Assembly: GCA_028282395.1 (NCBI GenBank)
Contig: JANQHY010000271.1
Location: 1 to 5,108 of the forward strand
Source of the DNA: Gammaproteobacteria bacterium
GTDB lineage: Bacteria > Pseudomonadota > Gammaproteobacteria > UBA12402
Direction: 5' to 3'
DNA: 5,108 nucleotides
Within the stretch, counting starts at the first letter, position 1, and the number at the start of each line of letters is the position of its first letter. The position numbers and the translations under genes were made by a program. This document shows positions 1 through 4,956 of the stretch, piece after piece. Below the pieces are notes generated by a model, which saw nothing but the letters and a program-made list of their open reading frames with translations, did not search any database and was not told where the DNA came from.

Positions 1-16
1 CATTTATCTCACCGCC
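1..16 (-). promoter_or_regulatory. Ribosome binding site and start codon of a gene running off the left edge
   Basis: Read on the minus strand, GGCGGTGA (positions 16 to 9) lies five bases before an ATG at 3 to 1. This is close to the ideal Shine-Dalgarno AGGAGGTGA with good spacing, and much stronger than the sites before the other minus-strand genes here. The next gene of the leftward gene set therefore probably starts at base 3, 43 bases past the DUF2786 stop. Only its start codon is inside the window, so nothing can be said about its product. Confidence 0.55.
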
Positions 17-46
17 AAAATATCGTTTTGTCGATTAACAGCATTA

Positions 47-721
47 TTAATACTGTAGATCATTACCAGATGATGCGCCTTGCTCTAAAGCTGATTTAAT
101 ATGTGCTCCTCTATTGCTTCTGGATCTAAGACGAAATCCAGTAGTGTTGCAGAAATACTCTTCTGCCTCTTGCTTGCGTGACTGGCTGTCCATACAAACA
201 AGTTCAGTAGAGCTGGTTTGCGTAAAGAATTGCTCCTGAGTTTTTTTGATGCGCTCATAAACGCTATGGATAAAGCCAGATTTATAATCTTTGACCATTT
301 TGACTACTCTAGGATGGCGCTGTGCTTGCAATTGCTTTTTAAAGGTCTCAGCACGCTTCTCTAAGGCCCTTGAAATGTAAGTCACCAAATAGATGGTGTT
401 CTCGACATCACGCTCACGCCCAACGATACGAATCTTAGCCAAATCATCACCGGTGCGTCTTATGCCTTCATGAACCACTAAGCAACCTGATAAATTACCG
501 ATGGCTGAGTAGAGGGAAGCATACCAATCAGGTGGACGCCTATACGGTGTTATAACCAACTCTTCCATCATTTGCTGGCGATGCACTTCATCTTCAGTGA
601 TATTATGCTTATTCATCAATGCCATAGCCTGTTTAAGCGCAATAGCCGCTTCACTCTCATTATCGGACATCGATAGCTGCAATAATTTGCGAATCTTATC
701 TTTGTACTTTTCAGTTGACAT
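47..721 (-). CDS. DUF2786 domain protein
   Basis: This 224-residue protein has a recognisable N-terminal DUF2786 motif. Residues 8-45 contain DKIRKLLQL, then EAAIALKQAMALMNKHNI and an acidic TEDEV, which matches the family pattern KIrkLLaLA..eaeAalAl.kAq.LM.kh.I. The middle (about 68-125) includes SAIGNLSGC and IRIVGRERDVENTIYLVTYI, the usual second part of these proteins. The rest is basic and helical, ending in RSRSNRGAHIKSALEQG. There is no signal peptide or membrane span, so it should be cytoplasmic. The family has no established biochemical function but is frequent on phages, plasmids and conjugative elements. The ATG at 721 has only a weak AAG-type ribosome site but lies just before the conserved motif. 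It follows the DUF378 gene by 50 bases and may be cotranscribed with it. Family assignment is fairly sure; function is unknown. Confidence 0.85.
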   Translation of the reverse strand: MSTEKYKDKIRKLLQLSMSDNESEAAIALKQAMALMNKHNITEDEVHRQQMMEELVITPYRRPPDWYASLYSAIGNLSGCLVVHEGIRRTGDDLAKIRIVGRERDVENTIYLVTYISRALEKRAETFKKQLQAQRHPRVVKMVKDYKSGFIHSVYERIKKTQEQFFTQTSSTELVCMDSQSRKQEAEEYFCNTTGFRLRSRSNRGAHIKSALEQGASSGNDLQY

Positions 722-771
722 GCTGACTTAATTGCCCCACTTTACTAATTTCTTTGTATTAGAAGTTACAC

Positions 772-966
772 TTAGCTTTTAGCTACTTTTTTAATTAACG
801 ATATGGCATATATTCCCGATAAACCCACCGCAAAGTAGATGCATTTGATTAATACAGATGATTGAATAAAGTGCTCTACAAAATTAGTTGAGAACACAGC
901 AATGCAAAGCCAATTAATGGCACTTATAATGAGCAGAATTAAAGATATTACGTTTAAAGCTTTCAT
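772..966 (-). CDS. DUF378 small membrane protein
   Basis: This 64-residue protein starts MKALNVISLILLIISAINWL and continues with a second hydrophobic span, IYFAVGLSGIYAISLI. That is the DUF378 pattern: Lys-rich start, first helix ending in a conserved Asn-Trp, short loop, second helix with VGL.GIY. Two membrane spans are expected at about residues 5-24 and 36-57, with a short basic C-terminus (IKKVAKS). The open frame extends upstream to 1098. That extension would overlap the exporter gene by about 50 bases and add 44 residues of unlike sequence, so I place the start at the ATG at 966; the ATG at 969 is equally possible. The ribosome site is weak (AAGA). The molecular function of the family is not known. 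The gene lies 80 bases downstream of the exporter stop and may share its transcript. Confidence 0.8.
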   Translation of the reverse strand: MKALNVISLILLIISAINWLCIAVFSTNFVEHFIQSSVLIKCIYFAVGLSGIYAISLIKKVAKS

Positions 967-992
967 CATGGTCTTAAGCATAGGAAGATTCG

Positions 993-1023
993 GGCAGCCT
1001 ATAGCAAAATTCGCTATATTGCC
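993..1023 (-). other. Intergenic stem-loop between exporter and DUF378 genes
   Basis: TATAGC (1000-1005) and GCTATA (1013-1018) form a perfect 6-bp stem around a 7-base loop. GGCA (993-996) and TGCC (1020-1023) extend it across a small asymmetric internal loop. It lies between the exporter stop (1047) and the DUF378 start (966). No T-tract follows on either strand, so it is not a typical terminator. It could be an intercistronic RNA structure that tunes stability or differential expression. Confidence 0.35.
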
Positions 1024-1046
1024 ACCTATTTCACATCTTAAATTAA

Positions 1047-1826
1047 TCAGGCTATTAGCATGACAGCACCAACGATAAGCATCATTGTCACAAAACAATA
1101 GCGAATAATATGCTGTGGTAGGATGTGGACTAACTTAGCACCCAACATACTGCCAAATATAGCGGGAATAATGCCCGATAAAAATAAAGGGATATGTAAA
1201 TACCCAAAATGGTTATCAGTAATCCCTATAGTGTGTATACCCAATACAATCAGTACGATCGCACCTAATAATGAATAAGCAAATACTAACACACTAGAAG
1301 TGCCGATGGCTTTTTTAATATTGAGACCTAGCTTCATCAAAAATGGTACTGTAAATACTGAGACCCCTATTGTGATTGATACCATTCCCACTAAAGCAGT
1401 GGTGGACTTAAGCATAAATCTGCCAGGATTCCATATTTTATGGCTATCTGGCTTGAATCGATATACCCATATACCAATAAGCAAGACCATGATTCCAAAG
1501 TAAGTCTTAAGTACATGACTATCAATTACAGTTACCAAAATAGCTCCAATAGCCGAGCCAAATAACACTGGAAATATAAGGCTTACCAGCATAGGTTTAT
1601 CAACATTATTATATCTATAATGCCTGAAAGCCGCCATCATGCCCAATGGTATCGCAATACCTGATCCGGTTGTTACTGTCATCTGCATCAAATGTTCGTG
1701 ATAATGAGTATAATGAGATAGCACCCAGTAAATGGTAGGAATAGTAATAAGGCCAGCACCACCGCCAAAGAGTGTTAAAATCAGGCTAGCAAAAAAGCCA
1801 ATGAAAATACCGAAAACTATCAGCAC
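1047..1826 (-). CDS. TSUP (TauE/SafE, DUF81) family membrane exporter
   Basis: This 259-residue, very hydrophobic protein has about eight predicted membrane helices in two homologous halves. The first half opens with GIFIGFFASLILTLFGGGAGLITIPTI (residues 6-32), the TSUP signature with a Gly-rich turn (G21-G23) and a Pro (P30). It is followed by TVTTGSGIAIPLGMMAAFRHYR near 50-71. The second half repeats this as GMVSITIGVSVFTVPFL (147-163) and AIGTSS (173-178). Characterised family members move sulfite, sulfonates or other sulfur-containing organic anions across the inner membrane; the substrate here cannot be told from sequence. The length is normal. The start is GTG at 1826, because the frame meets a stop 63 bases further up with no better start and only a weak GAGA ribosome site. 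A histidine cluster (HYTHYHEH, about 38-45) between the first two helices is unusual. DUF378 and DUF2786 genes follow. Confidence 0.88.
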   Translation of the reverse strand: MLIVFGIFIGFFASLILTLFGGGAGLITIPTIYWVLSHYTHYHEHLMQMTVTTGSGIAIPLGMMAAFRHYRYNNVDKPMLVSLIFPVLFGSAIGAILVTVIDSHVLKTYFGIMVLLIGIWVYRFKPDSHKIWNPGRFMLKSTTALVGMVSITIGVSVFTVPFLMKLGLNIKKAIGTSSVLVFAYSLLGAIVLIVLGIHTIGITDNHFGYLHIPLFLSGIIPAIFGSMLGAKLVHILPQHIIRYCFVTMMLIVGAVMLIA

Positions 1827-1870
1827 CTGAATGGTCTCAGCGAATGAATTCTGTTTGGATTGTATCAGTA

Positions 1871-1888
1871 AGATTGCAAAAGCAATCT
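1871..1888. repeat. Perfect 7-bp inverted repeat upstream of the exporter
   Basis: AGATTGC (1871-1877), AAAA, GCAATCT (1882-1888) is a perfect palindrome with a 4-base loop. It lies 44 bases before the exporter start and just downstream of its candidate promoter. It could be an operator or a hairpin in the mRNA leader. It is too short, and lacks a T-run after it, to be a terminator. Confidence 0.5.
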
Positions 1889-1892
1889 ATGG

Positions 1893-1921
1893 GCGATAGA
1901 CTAAATAACAGCCTTTGTCAA
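1893..1921 (-). promoter_or_regulatory. Candidate promoter for the exporter gene set
   Basis: On the minus strand a perfect -35 hexamer TTGACA (1921-1916) is followed, after 17 bases, by TATCGC (1898-1893). The latter is a poor -10 match (TAT then CGC). The position, about 70 bases before the GTG at 1826, is right for the exporter. The strong -35 and spacing support it, while the weak -10 keeps confidence low and would suit an activated promoter. Confidence 0.3.
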
Positions 1922-2061
1922 ATTTGTGCTCAAGTGCCACAATAGCTAATCAAACAAAGTGACAAAGTCTACAATACAACCAATAAGAAATTGCAAAAAA
2001 ATTAAGCAACCCATCTTCAAAAATCTGTCGCCCTACACCCCTCGTCGCGATGCGACAAAGT
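1913..2061. repeat. Three copies of a GACAAAGT motif
   Basis: GACAAAGT occurs as direct copies at 1961-1968 and 2054-2061. A 7-base inverted copy, CTTTGTC, lies at 1913-1919. The inverted copy overlaps the -35 candidate for the exporter, and the copy at 2054 overlaps the arm of the large inverted repeat. They may be protein binding sites in the intergenic region, but the motif is short and chance is possible. Confidence 0.3.
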
Positions 2062-2074
2062 GAAGATTTTGCTT
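1995..2074 (-). terminator. Long nested inverted repeat with T-tract, terminator-like on the minus strand
   Basis: Three stem segments pair in register. AAGCAA (2004-2009) pairs with TTGCTT (2069-2074), ATCTTCA (2013-2019) with TGAAGAT (2061-2067), and TGTCGC (2026-2031) with GCGACA (2052-2057). That makes 19 paired bases with small internal loops around a 20-base loop. On the minus strand the structure is followed by AA and seven T residues (2001-1995), the layout of an intrinsic terminator. No convincing minus-strand gene lies upstream of it, so termination may only insulate the exporter from transcription entering from the right. The same palindrome also contains the transfer-origin-like core, and I think that reading is the more informative. 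Confidence 0.35.
2027..2057 (-). other. Putative origin of transfer (oriT) core, F-like/MOBF type
   Basis: Read on the minus strand, a hairpin GTCGC-ATC-GCGAC (2056-2044) is followed directly by GAGGGGTGT (2043-2035) and then AGGGCGAC. From established knowledge, the F plasmid nic region has a hairpin followed by GTGGGGTGT, cut, then GGTGC. Eight of those nine bases match here, and the distance from hairpin to predicted cut is also nine bases. The predicted nick lies between 2035 and 2034. Polarity fits F: the RHH (TraM-like) gene and its candidate binding sites are on the 5' side of the hairpin, and the other flank would be the leading region. A second GCGAC after the site offers an alternative fold. 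No relaxase is visible in the window, so this remains inference. Confidence 0.45.
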
Positions 2075-2295
2075 CAAACCCAGTAATGACAATGGATACG
2101 AAGGCACTTAAAAATTTGAAGTTTTTAAAAATTGGTAAGAAAGTGTAAATACAAACTTTCAATTGTAAAAAATATTATTTAACAGCATATTAAGCCTTTT
2201 ATTTTATTTAATTTTGCGCTATAGTTTATTTATCTTTACATTGTGTCTTATTGTAAAATCACGCTTAGTTTTAAATGTGGACAAAAAGAGCTTAT

Positions 2296-2314
2296 TGTAA
2301 AGTTAAATTTTACA
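2296..2314. promoter_or_regulatory. Near-perfect 19-bp palindrome, candidate operator
   Basis: TGTAAAGTTAAATTTTACA reads the same on both strands except for one mismatched pair (2302/2308). It is the most symmetrical element of the motif array and lies 50 bases before the RHH start, where a bound dimer pair could control the operon. The palindrome is seen directly; its role is inferred. Confidence 0.45.
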
Positions 2315-2351
2315 GAGCTGATGGCAAACTCGATGACAAAATAGGTTGGCT

Positions 2352-2357
2352 GGAGAG
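2352..2357 (+). promoter_or_regulatory. Ribosome binding site that fixes the RHH gene start
   Basis: GGAGAG ends six bases before the GTG at 2364. This makes GTG the preferred start over the in-frame TTG at 2346, which would place the ribosome site inside the coding region. Confidence 0.7.
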
Positions 2358-2363
2358 TGTAAA

Positions 2364-2729
2364 GTGAGCAAAAATATTAACGTCAGAATACCTGACCCCA
2401 TGTTAAACAAGATTATTGAAATAGAAACCGCTGAGGATAAAACGCGCACCCAGGTGGTGCTTGCATTACTAGATGAAGCACTGCGATTACGTGACTTTCA
2501 AAAGGGCGGTGTTGATGAAAAACAAAAGGCGCTTGATGAGCTCAAGGATAAATGTACCACTGAAATTATTCTACAGATTGCTGGACACGTTGGCGAGATA
2601 CTGCGTTACACCTTTGACCAAGATAAAACTAAATTCAGTAAATGTAACAGTGCTGATGATGCCAAAGATAATATTTGCAATAGTGTCGAGCAGTATATGA
2701 AAGGCTACCTGAAAGAATCACATGATTGA
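2364..2729 (+). CDS. Ribbon-helix-helix DNA-binding protein, TraM-like layout
   Basis: This 121-residue protein starts at GTG 2364, behind a good GGAGAG site. Residues 3-42 form a ribbon-helix-helix: a beta strand (KNINVRIPD), helix one (PMLNKIIEIETAEDK) and helix two (TRTQVVLALLDEALRLRD). Residues 50-121 look helical, with EIILQIAGHVGEILRYTF, a charged loop, then DNICNSVEQYMKGYL. This order and length match F-plasmid TraM (about 127 residues, N-terminal RHH, helical C-terminal tetramer domain), which binds sites beside oriT, represses its own gene and couples the relaxosome to the secretion machinery. The position next to an oriT-like sequence supports that role. Alternatively it is a plain autoregulator of the operon. 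It overlaps the next gene by eight bases. The RHH fold is fairly sure; the TraM role is inference. Confidence 0.75.
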   Translation: MSKNINVRIPDPMLNKIIEIETAEDKTRTQVVLALLDEALRLRDFQKGGVDEKQKALDELKDKCTTEIILQIAGHVGEILRYTFDQDKTKFSKCNSADDAKDNICNSVEQYMKGYLKESHD

Positions 2730-2955
2730 TCCGATTCGCTTTGAGACGGCCGACAGATACTACCTGATCGATTGTTATCGTGACATGCTCGATGATATTG
2801 TTGTTGTGTGCACCTATGGTAGCAAGCACAGCAAATCCTCTTACCGTAAGATTATACATGTTGATTCTGTTAGTGTGGCGGAAGATACCATTGCCAAGAT
2901 AGCCAAGGTTCGCTATCGTCACGGCTATGATTTGATTTTTGGAAATCTAACATGA
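2722..2955 (+). CDS. Small WGR-domain-like protein
   Basis: This 77-residue protein consists almost entirely of one WGR-like module. RFETADRYYLIDCYRDML (6-23) matches the opening strands (aromatic residues, then the D-L turn), VVVCTYGSKHS (27-37) is the position of the name-giving WGR motif, and a helix (AEDTIAKIAKVRYRHGYDLI) ends with the conserved Gly-Tyr. WGR modules bind nucleic acid in PARPs and occur as small stand-alone proteins in many proteobacterial mobile elements. Here the motif reads Y32-G33-S34, so the Trp and Arg are not kept and ligand binding is uncertain. The ATG lies within the end of the RHH gene (8-base overlap), and its stop overlaps the nuclease start (ATGA), so it is probably translationally coupled to both. 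Domain assignment rests on pattern recognition. Confidence 0.65.
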   Translation: MIDPIRFETADRYYLIDCYRDMLDDIVVVCTYGSKHSKSSYRKIIHVDSVSVAEDTIAKIAKVRYRHGYDLIFGNLT

Positions 2956-3596
2956 GGTATTGTTTGGCTGGTATTGTGGCATGCGTTATTTTCAATGCCC
3001 AGGCCATGGTGCTGAAAGATACCCCATACCAGGTTTGCTTTACTCCTGGCGGGCAATGTACTGATATGATTGTATCGGCAATTGATAAAGCCAATCAGAG
3101 CATTGAAGTACAGGCCTATGGATTTACTTCGGCACCGATTGTTAAAGCACTACTGCATGCCAAAAATCGCGGTGTATCTGTTAGTGTTATTGTCGATAAA
3201 TCTAATGCCACTCATAGCTATTCAGCTATTAGCACATTAACTAACAATCAGATCCCAGTGAGAATTGATAACAAAGTGGCTATTGCCGACAATAAAGTAA
3301 TGATTATTGATAATAAGACCGTGATTACTGGTAGCTTTAACTTCACTAAAGCGGCTCAAACCAAAAATGCCGAAAATGTACTGATTATCACAGATAAGCA
3401 ATTAGCTGATGCATACCTGAAGGACTTCAATGATCGATTGAAGGTATCAATTACACCTGCTCAATATTGTATGCAATCCACTAAATGTAAACTCAAATCA
3501 TTGGCTAATGAAGCTTGGCAAACCACAGAGTCCACCAATAAATCGCTATATCACAAGGCAAGCCGAACCTGGGATGAACATTTTGGTAGCAAGTGA
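2952..3596 (+). CDS. Secreted Nuc/phospholipase-D family endonuclease with altered HKD motif
   Basis: This 214-residue protein has an N-terminal signal peptide (MRYCLAGIVACVIFNAQA, likely cut after A18), so it should act in the periplasm or outside. The mature part follows the Nuc branch of the PLD superfamily (as in pKM101 Nuc): CFTPGGQC (29-36), QSIEVQAYGFTS (49-60), ALLHAKNRGVSVSVIVDKS (67-84) and GSFNFTKAAQTKNAENVLII (127-146). Such enzymes cut DNA non-specifically as dimers using one HKD motif per chain. Here the motif reads D113-N-K115-VMII-D120: Asp replaces the catalytic His, codon GAC at 3288-3290. Lys, Asp and the GSFNFT segment remain. The protein may be inactive, or a binding protein. 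A tail of about 45 residues with C173 and C179 goes beyond the usual family end. GGA at 2941 precedes the start by eight bases. Confidence 0.87.
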   Translation: MRYCLAGIVACVIFNAQAMVLKDTPYQVCFTPGGQCTDMIVSAIDKANQSIEVQAYGFTSAPIVKALLHAKNRGVSVSVIVDKSNATHSYSAISTLTNNQIPVRIDNKVAIADNKVMIIDNKTVITGSFNFTKAAQTKNAENVLIITDKQLADAYLKDFNDRLKVSITPAQYCMQSTKCKLKSLANEAWQTTESTNKSLYHKASRTWDEHFGSK

Positions 3597-3675
3597 GCGT
3601 GTGGTTGCAATGCTTGCTAATTCATCTATTACTGTCTAGCTTTAGAAGGTCAACCGGACAAAAGGTAATTTAGAT

Positions 3676-4065
3676 ATGAAATGTCCTGTCAATAACAAAA
3701 CTATGAATGTGTTGCGTATCATTCCAGATATTGTGTTCGTTGTGTTTAGTGTTTTCTTACTACTCTATGGCCTGTTTACCTTTTTTAGAACAAGTGGCAA
3801 TGTTTGGGGTAGCCAATTTGGCGCAATGATCTTGATTGGGCAGGAACTGAGTCTTGGATTGATATGGCTGGCGCTATACGGTATTTGCAAGTGGGTTAAA
3901 AAGATTTGTTCACTGTGTTGCGAGCTGGGATTTTCTAAGCCTGATGAGAATGATTCTCATGAGGAAACTGCAGTGACCCAACACAAAGCTGCGCCTACTG
4001 TAAAAGGCACTCGTAAAAAAACACAGTCCTCTGACTCAGAAAAACAGTCCAAAAAAGATCGATAA
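3676..4065 (+). CDS. Two-span membrane protein with charged tail, function unknown
   Basis: I do not recognise this 129-residue protein. It has two clear membrane spans, about residues 12-37 (VLRIIPDIVFVVFSVFLLLYGLFTFF) and 48-73 (FGAMILIGQELSLGLIWLALYGICKWV), separated by a short polar loop (RTSGNVWGSQ). After the second span comes a Cys cluster (C71, C78, C81, C82) with lysines. It ends in a hydrophilic, probably disordered tail of about 40 residues, first acidic (PDENDSHEE), then rich in Lys, Ser and Thr (GTRKKTQSSDSEKQSKKDR). Both ends should face the cytoplasm. The start is the ATG at 3676 behind AAGG. It lies 79 bases after the nuclease gene on the same strand and may belong to the same operon. 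The tail and the small size fit an accessory inner-membrane protein. I see no motif for pilin or entry exclusion. Confidence 0.65.
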   Translation: MKCPVNNKTMNVLRIIPDIVFVVFSVFLLLYGLFTFFRTSGNVWGSQFGAMILIGQELSLGLIWLALYGICKWVKKICSLCCELGFSKPDENDSHEETAVTQHKAAPTVKGTRKKTQSSDSEKQSKKDR

Positions 4066-4156
4066 TTTATTGCTTTAAACAGTAGCTATAGGTAATAGAA
4101 GTCTTTAAATTTCTCTGTTGACCTGAATCTGAACATCAATTAAAGATATAGATCAA

Positions 4157-4930
4157 TTATATTACTAGCCCAGCAGCAGGAGAAATATCCTTATCTGATT
4201 TAGAGTGGCGAGCAAAAATATTAAAAACCATTCCAAAACACCCTATATTTTGCTCTTTCGTATCACGGGCTTTTAGCTTTTGCCAAACAGCTTGAAAATC
4301 TTGCCCAGGATTTTGACTCAACTGAATAATTAACTCTGGAAGGTCAGGATCATTCTCAAATAATTTTAATAATTCAAATTCATTTTCAGAGCGATCTTGA
4401 TTCCAAATAGTAGATGCAGCTTTAAGATATTGCTCAAATGTCGACAATATATCTTCTTGTGATTTTACTTCAATCGCATGAAAATTATACTTATTTCTAA
4501 CTGAAGCAATAGCTTCAATACTATTAGCACTAGCTGATTTGATTTCTAGTGCGGCTAAAACAGTACCGGTGCGACCAAGGCCACCTCTACAATGCAGCAA
4601 AACATTCTCTCCACTAGCTAATCTTGCTTGTATAGCTTCTGTTATTAAATACAATTGCATTATGGTTGGAGCATCAAAATCCTCTACTATAATTGATTGA
4701 TCCCCTATCATTGTTACATACTGATGCCTTTTACCTTTTGAGCGCCATTTTTTTGCTCTATGCTCAGCCAAGCCATTTGAATTATCAAGACAAAATATTG
4801 TAGAAATATTGTGTTTCATAAGCAGGTTCAAGCTTGAATCTAGATTTCCAAGATATCCAGGAGCAGATGAACCATAGAGTTTACCTGGCGCGTTATCTGA
4901 AACTTTAAATTCTTTCATTATAAGAAACAT
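4157..4930 (-). CDS. Dual-specificity/tyrosine protein phosphatase family protein
   Basis: This 257-residue protein has the cysteine phosphatase signature HCRGGLGRTG at residues 113-122. It contains nucleophile C114, phosphate-binding R120 and the following Thr, so the active site is intact. D84 in VEDFDAPT, about 30 residues before, sits where the general-acid Asp of DSP/CDKN3-like enzymes is expected. The N-terminal part (LYGSSAPGYLGNLDSSLNLLMKHNISTIFCLDN) matches the opening of that family. Residues 175-257 form an extension (LPELIIQLSQNPGQDFQAVWQKLKARD and a Ser/Lys-rich end) that I do not recognise. It has no signal peptide. The ATG at 4930 follows AGGTGG (4942-4937) by six bases. Such phosphatases act on phosphoproteins or other phosphate esters, and intracellular bacteria sometimes export them as effectors; nothing here proves that. 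It is convergent with the preceding plus-strand genes. Confidence 0.85.
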   Translation of the reverse strand: MFLIMKEFKVSDNAPGKLYGSSAPGYLGNLDSSLNLLMKHNISTIFCLDNSNGLAEHRAKKWRSKGKRHQYVTMIGDQSIIVEDFDAPTIMQLYLITEAIQARLASGENVLLHCRGGLGRTGTVLAALEIKSASANSIEAIASVRNKYNFHAIEVKSQEDILSTFEQYLKAASTIWNQDRSENEFELLKLFENDPDLPELIIQLSQNPGQDFQAVWQKLKARDTKEQNIGCFGMVFNIFARHSKSDKDISPAAGLVI

Positions 4931-4956
4931 ATTATTCCACCTGCTCAGAACTTAGA

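Larger units (their letters stand above)
2144..2363. promoter_or_regulatory. Array of TGTAAA/TTTACA motifs upstream of the RHH gene
   Basis: TGTAAA occurs at 2144-2149, 2164-2169, 2252-2257, 2296-2301 and 2358-2363, and its complement TTTACA at 2235-2240 and 2309-2314. Seven copies lie within 220 very AT-rich bases. Two of them are part of an exact 11-base direct repeat, CTTATTGTAAA, at 2247-2257 and 2291-2301, 44 bases apart, about four helical turns. The last copy touches the GTG start of the RHH gene. Ribbon-helix-helix proteins commonly bind cooperatively to short repeated motifs next to their own gene, so this is the natural candidate for autoregulation. The AT-rich stretch must also contain the operon promoter, but I could not pick a convincing -35/-10 pair. 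Confidence 0.45.

Noticed and set aside
967..1098. N-terminal extension of the DUF378 frame up to 1098
   Set aside because: It would overlap the exporter coding region by about 50 bases and adds residues unlike the family. The conserved domain begins right at the ATG at 966.
1300..1503. Plus-strand open frame of 67 codons
   Set aside because: It lies wholly inside the exporter gene on the opposite strand and has no ribosome site or recognisable domain.
1924..1942. CRP-like site TTGTG...CACAA upstream of the exporter
   Set aside because: The arms are nine bases apart between TGTG and CACA instead of eight, and the consensus A and T inside the arms are missing.
2004..2074. Integron attC site or tRNA fragment in the large palindrome
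   Set aside because: The attC core boxes (RYYYAAC and GTTRRRY) are not in the required places, and no tRNA cloverleaf or T-loop sequence can be formed.
1950..2162. Minus-strand open frame of 70 codons across the intergenic gap
   Set aside because: It has a TTG start with no ribosome site, its codons cover the palindrome and oriT-like core, and it has no domain similarity that I recognise.
2346..2363. TTG start for the RHH gene
   Set aside because: The GGAGAG ribosome site lies inside this extension and is correctly spaced for the GTG at 2364; the family strand motif begins just after that GTG.
2473..2700. Plus-strand frame of 75 codons inside the RHH gene
   Set aside because: It is an out-of-frame shadow of the RHH gene with no ribosome site or domain.
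2635..3094. Two minus-strand frames opposite the WGR-like and nuclease genes (2635-2922 and 2870-3094)
   Set aside because: Both are antisense shadows of genes with recognisable domains and have no support of their own.
4066..4156. Bidirectional terminator between the convergent genes
   Set aside because: No stem of useful length with a flanking T-run was found on either strand; only weak short complementarities are present.
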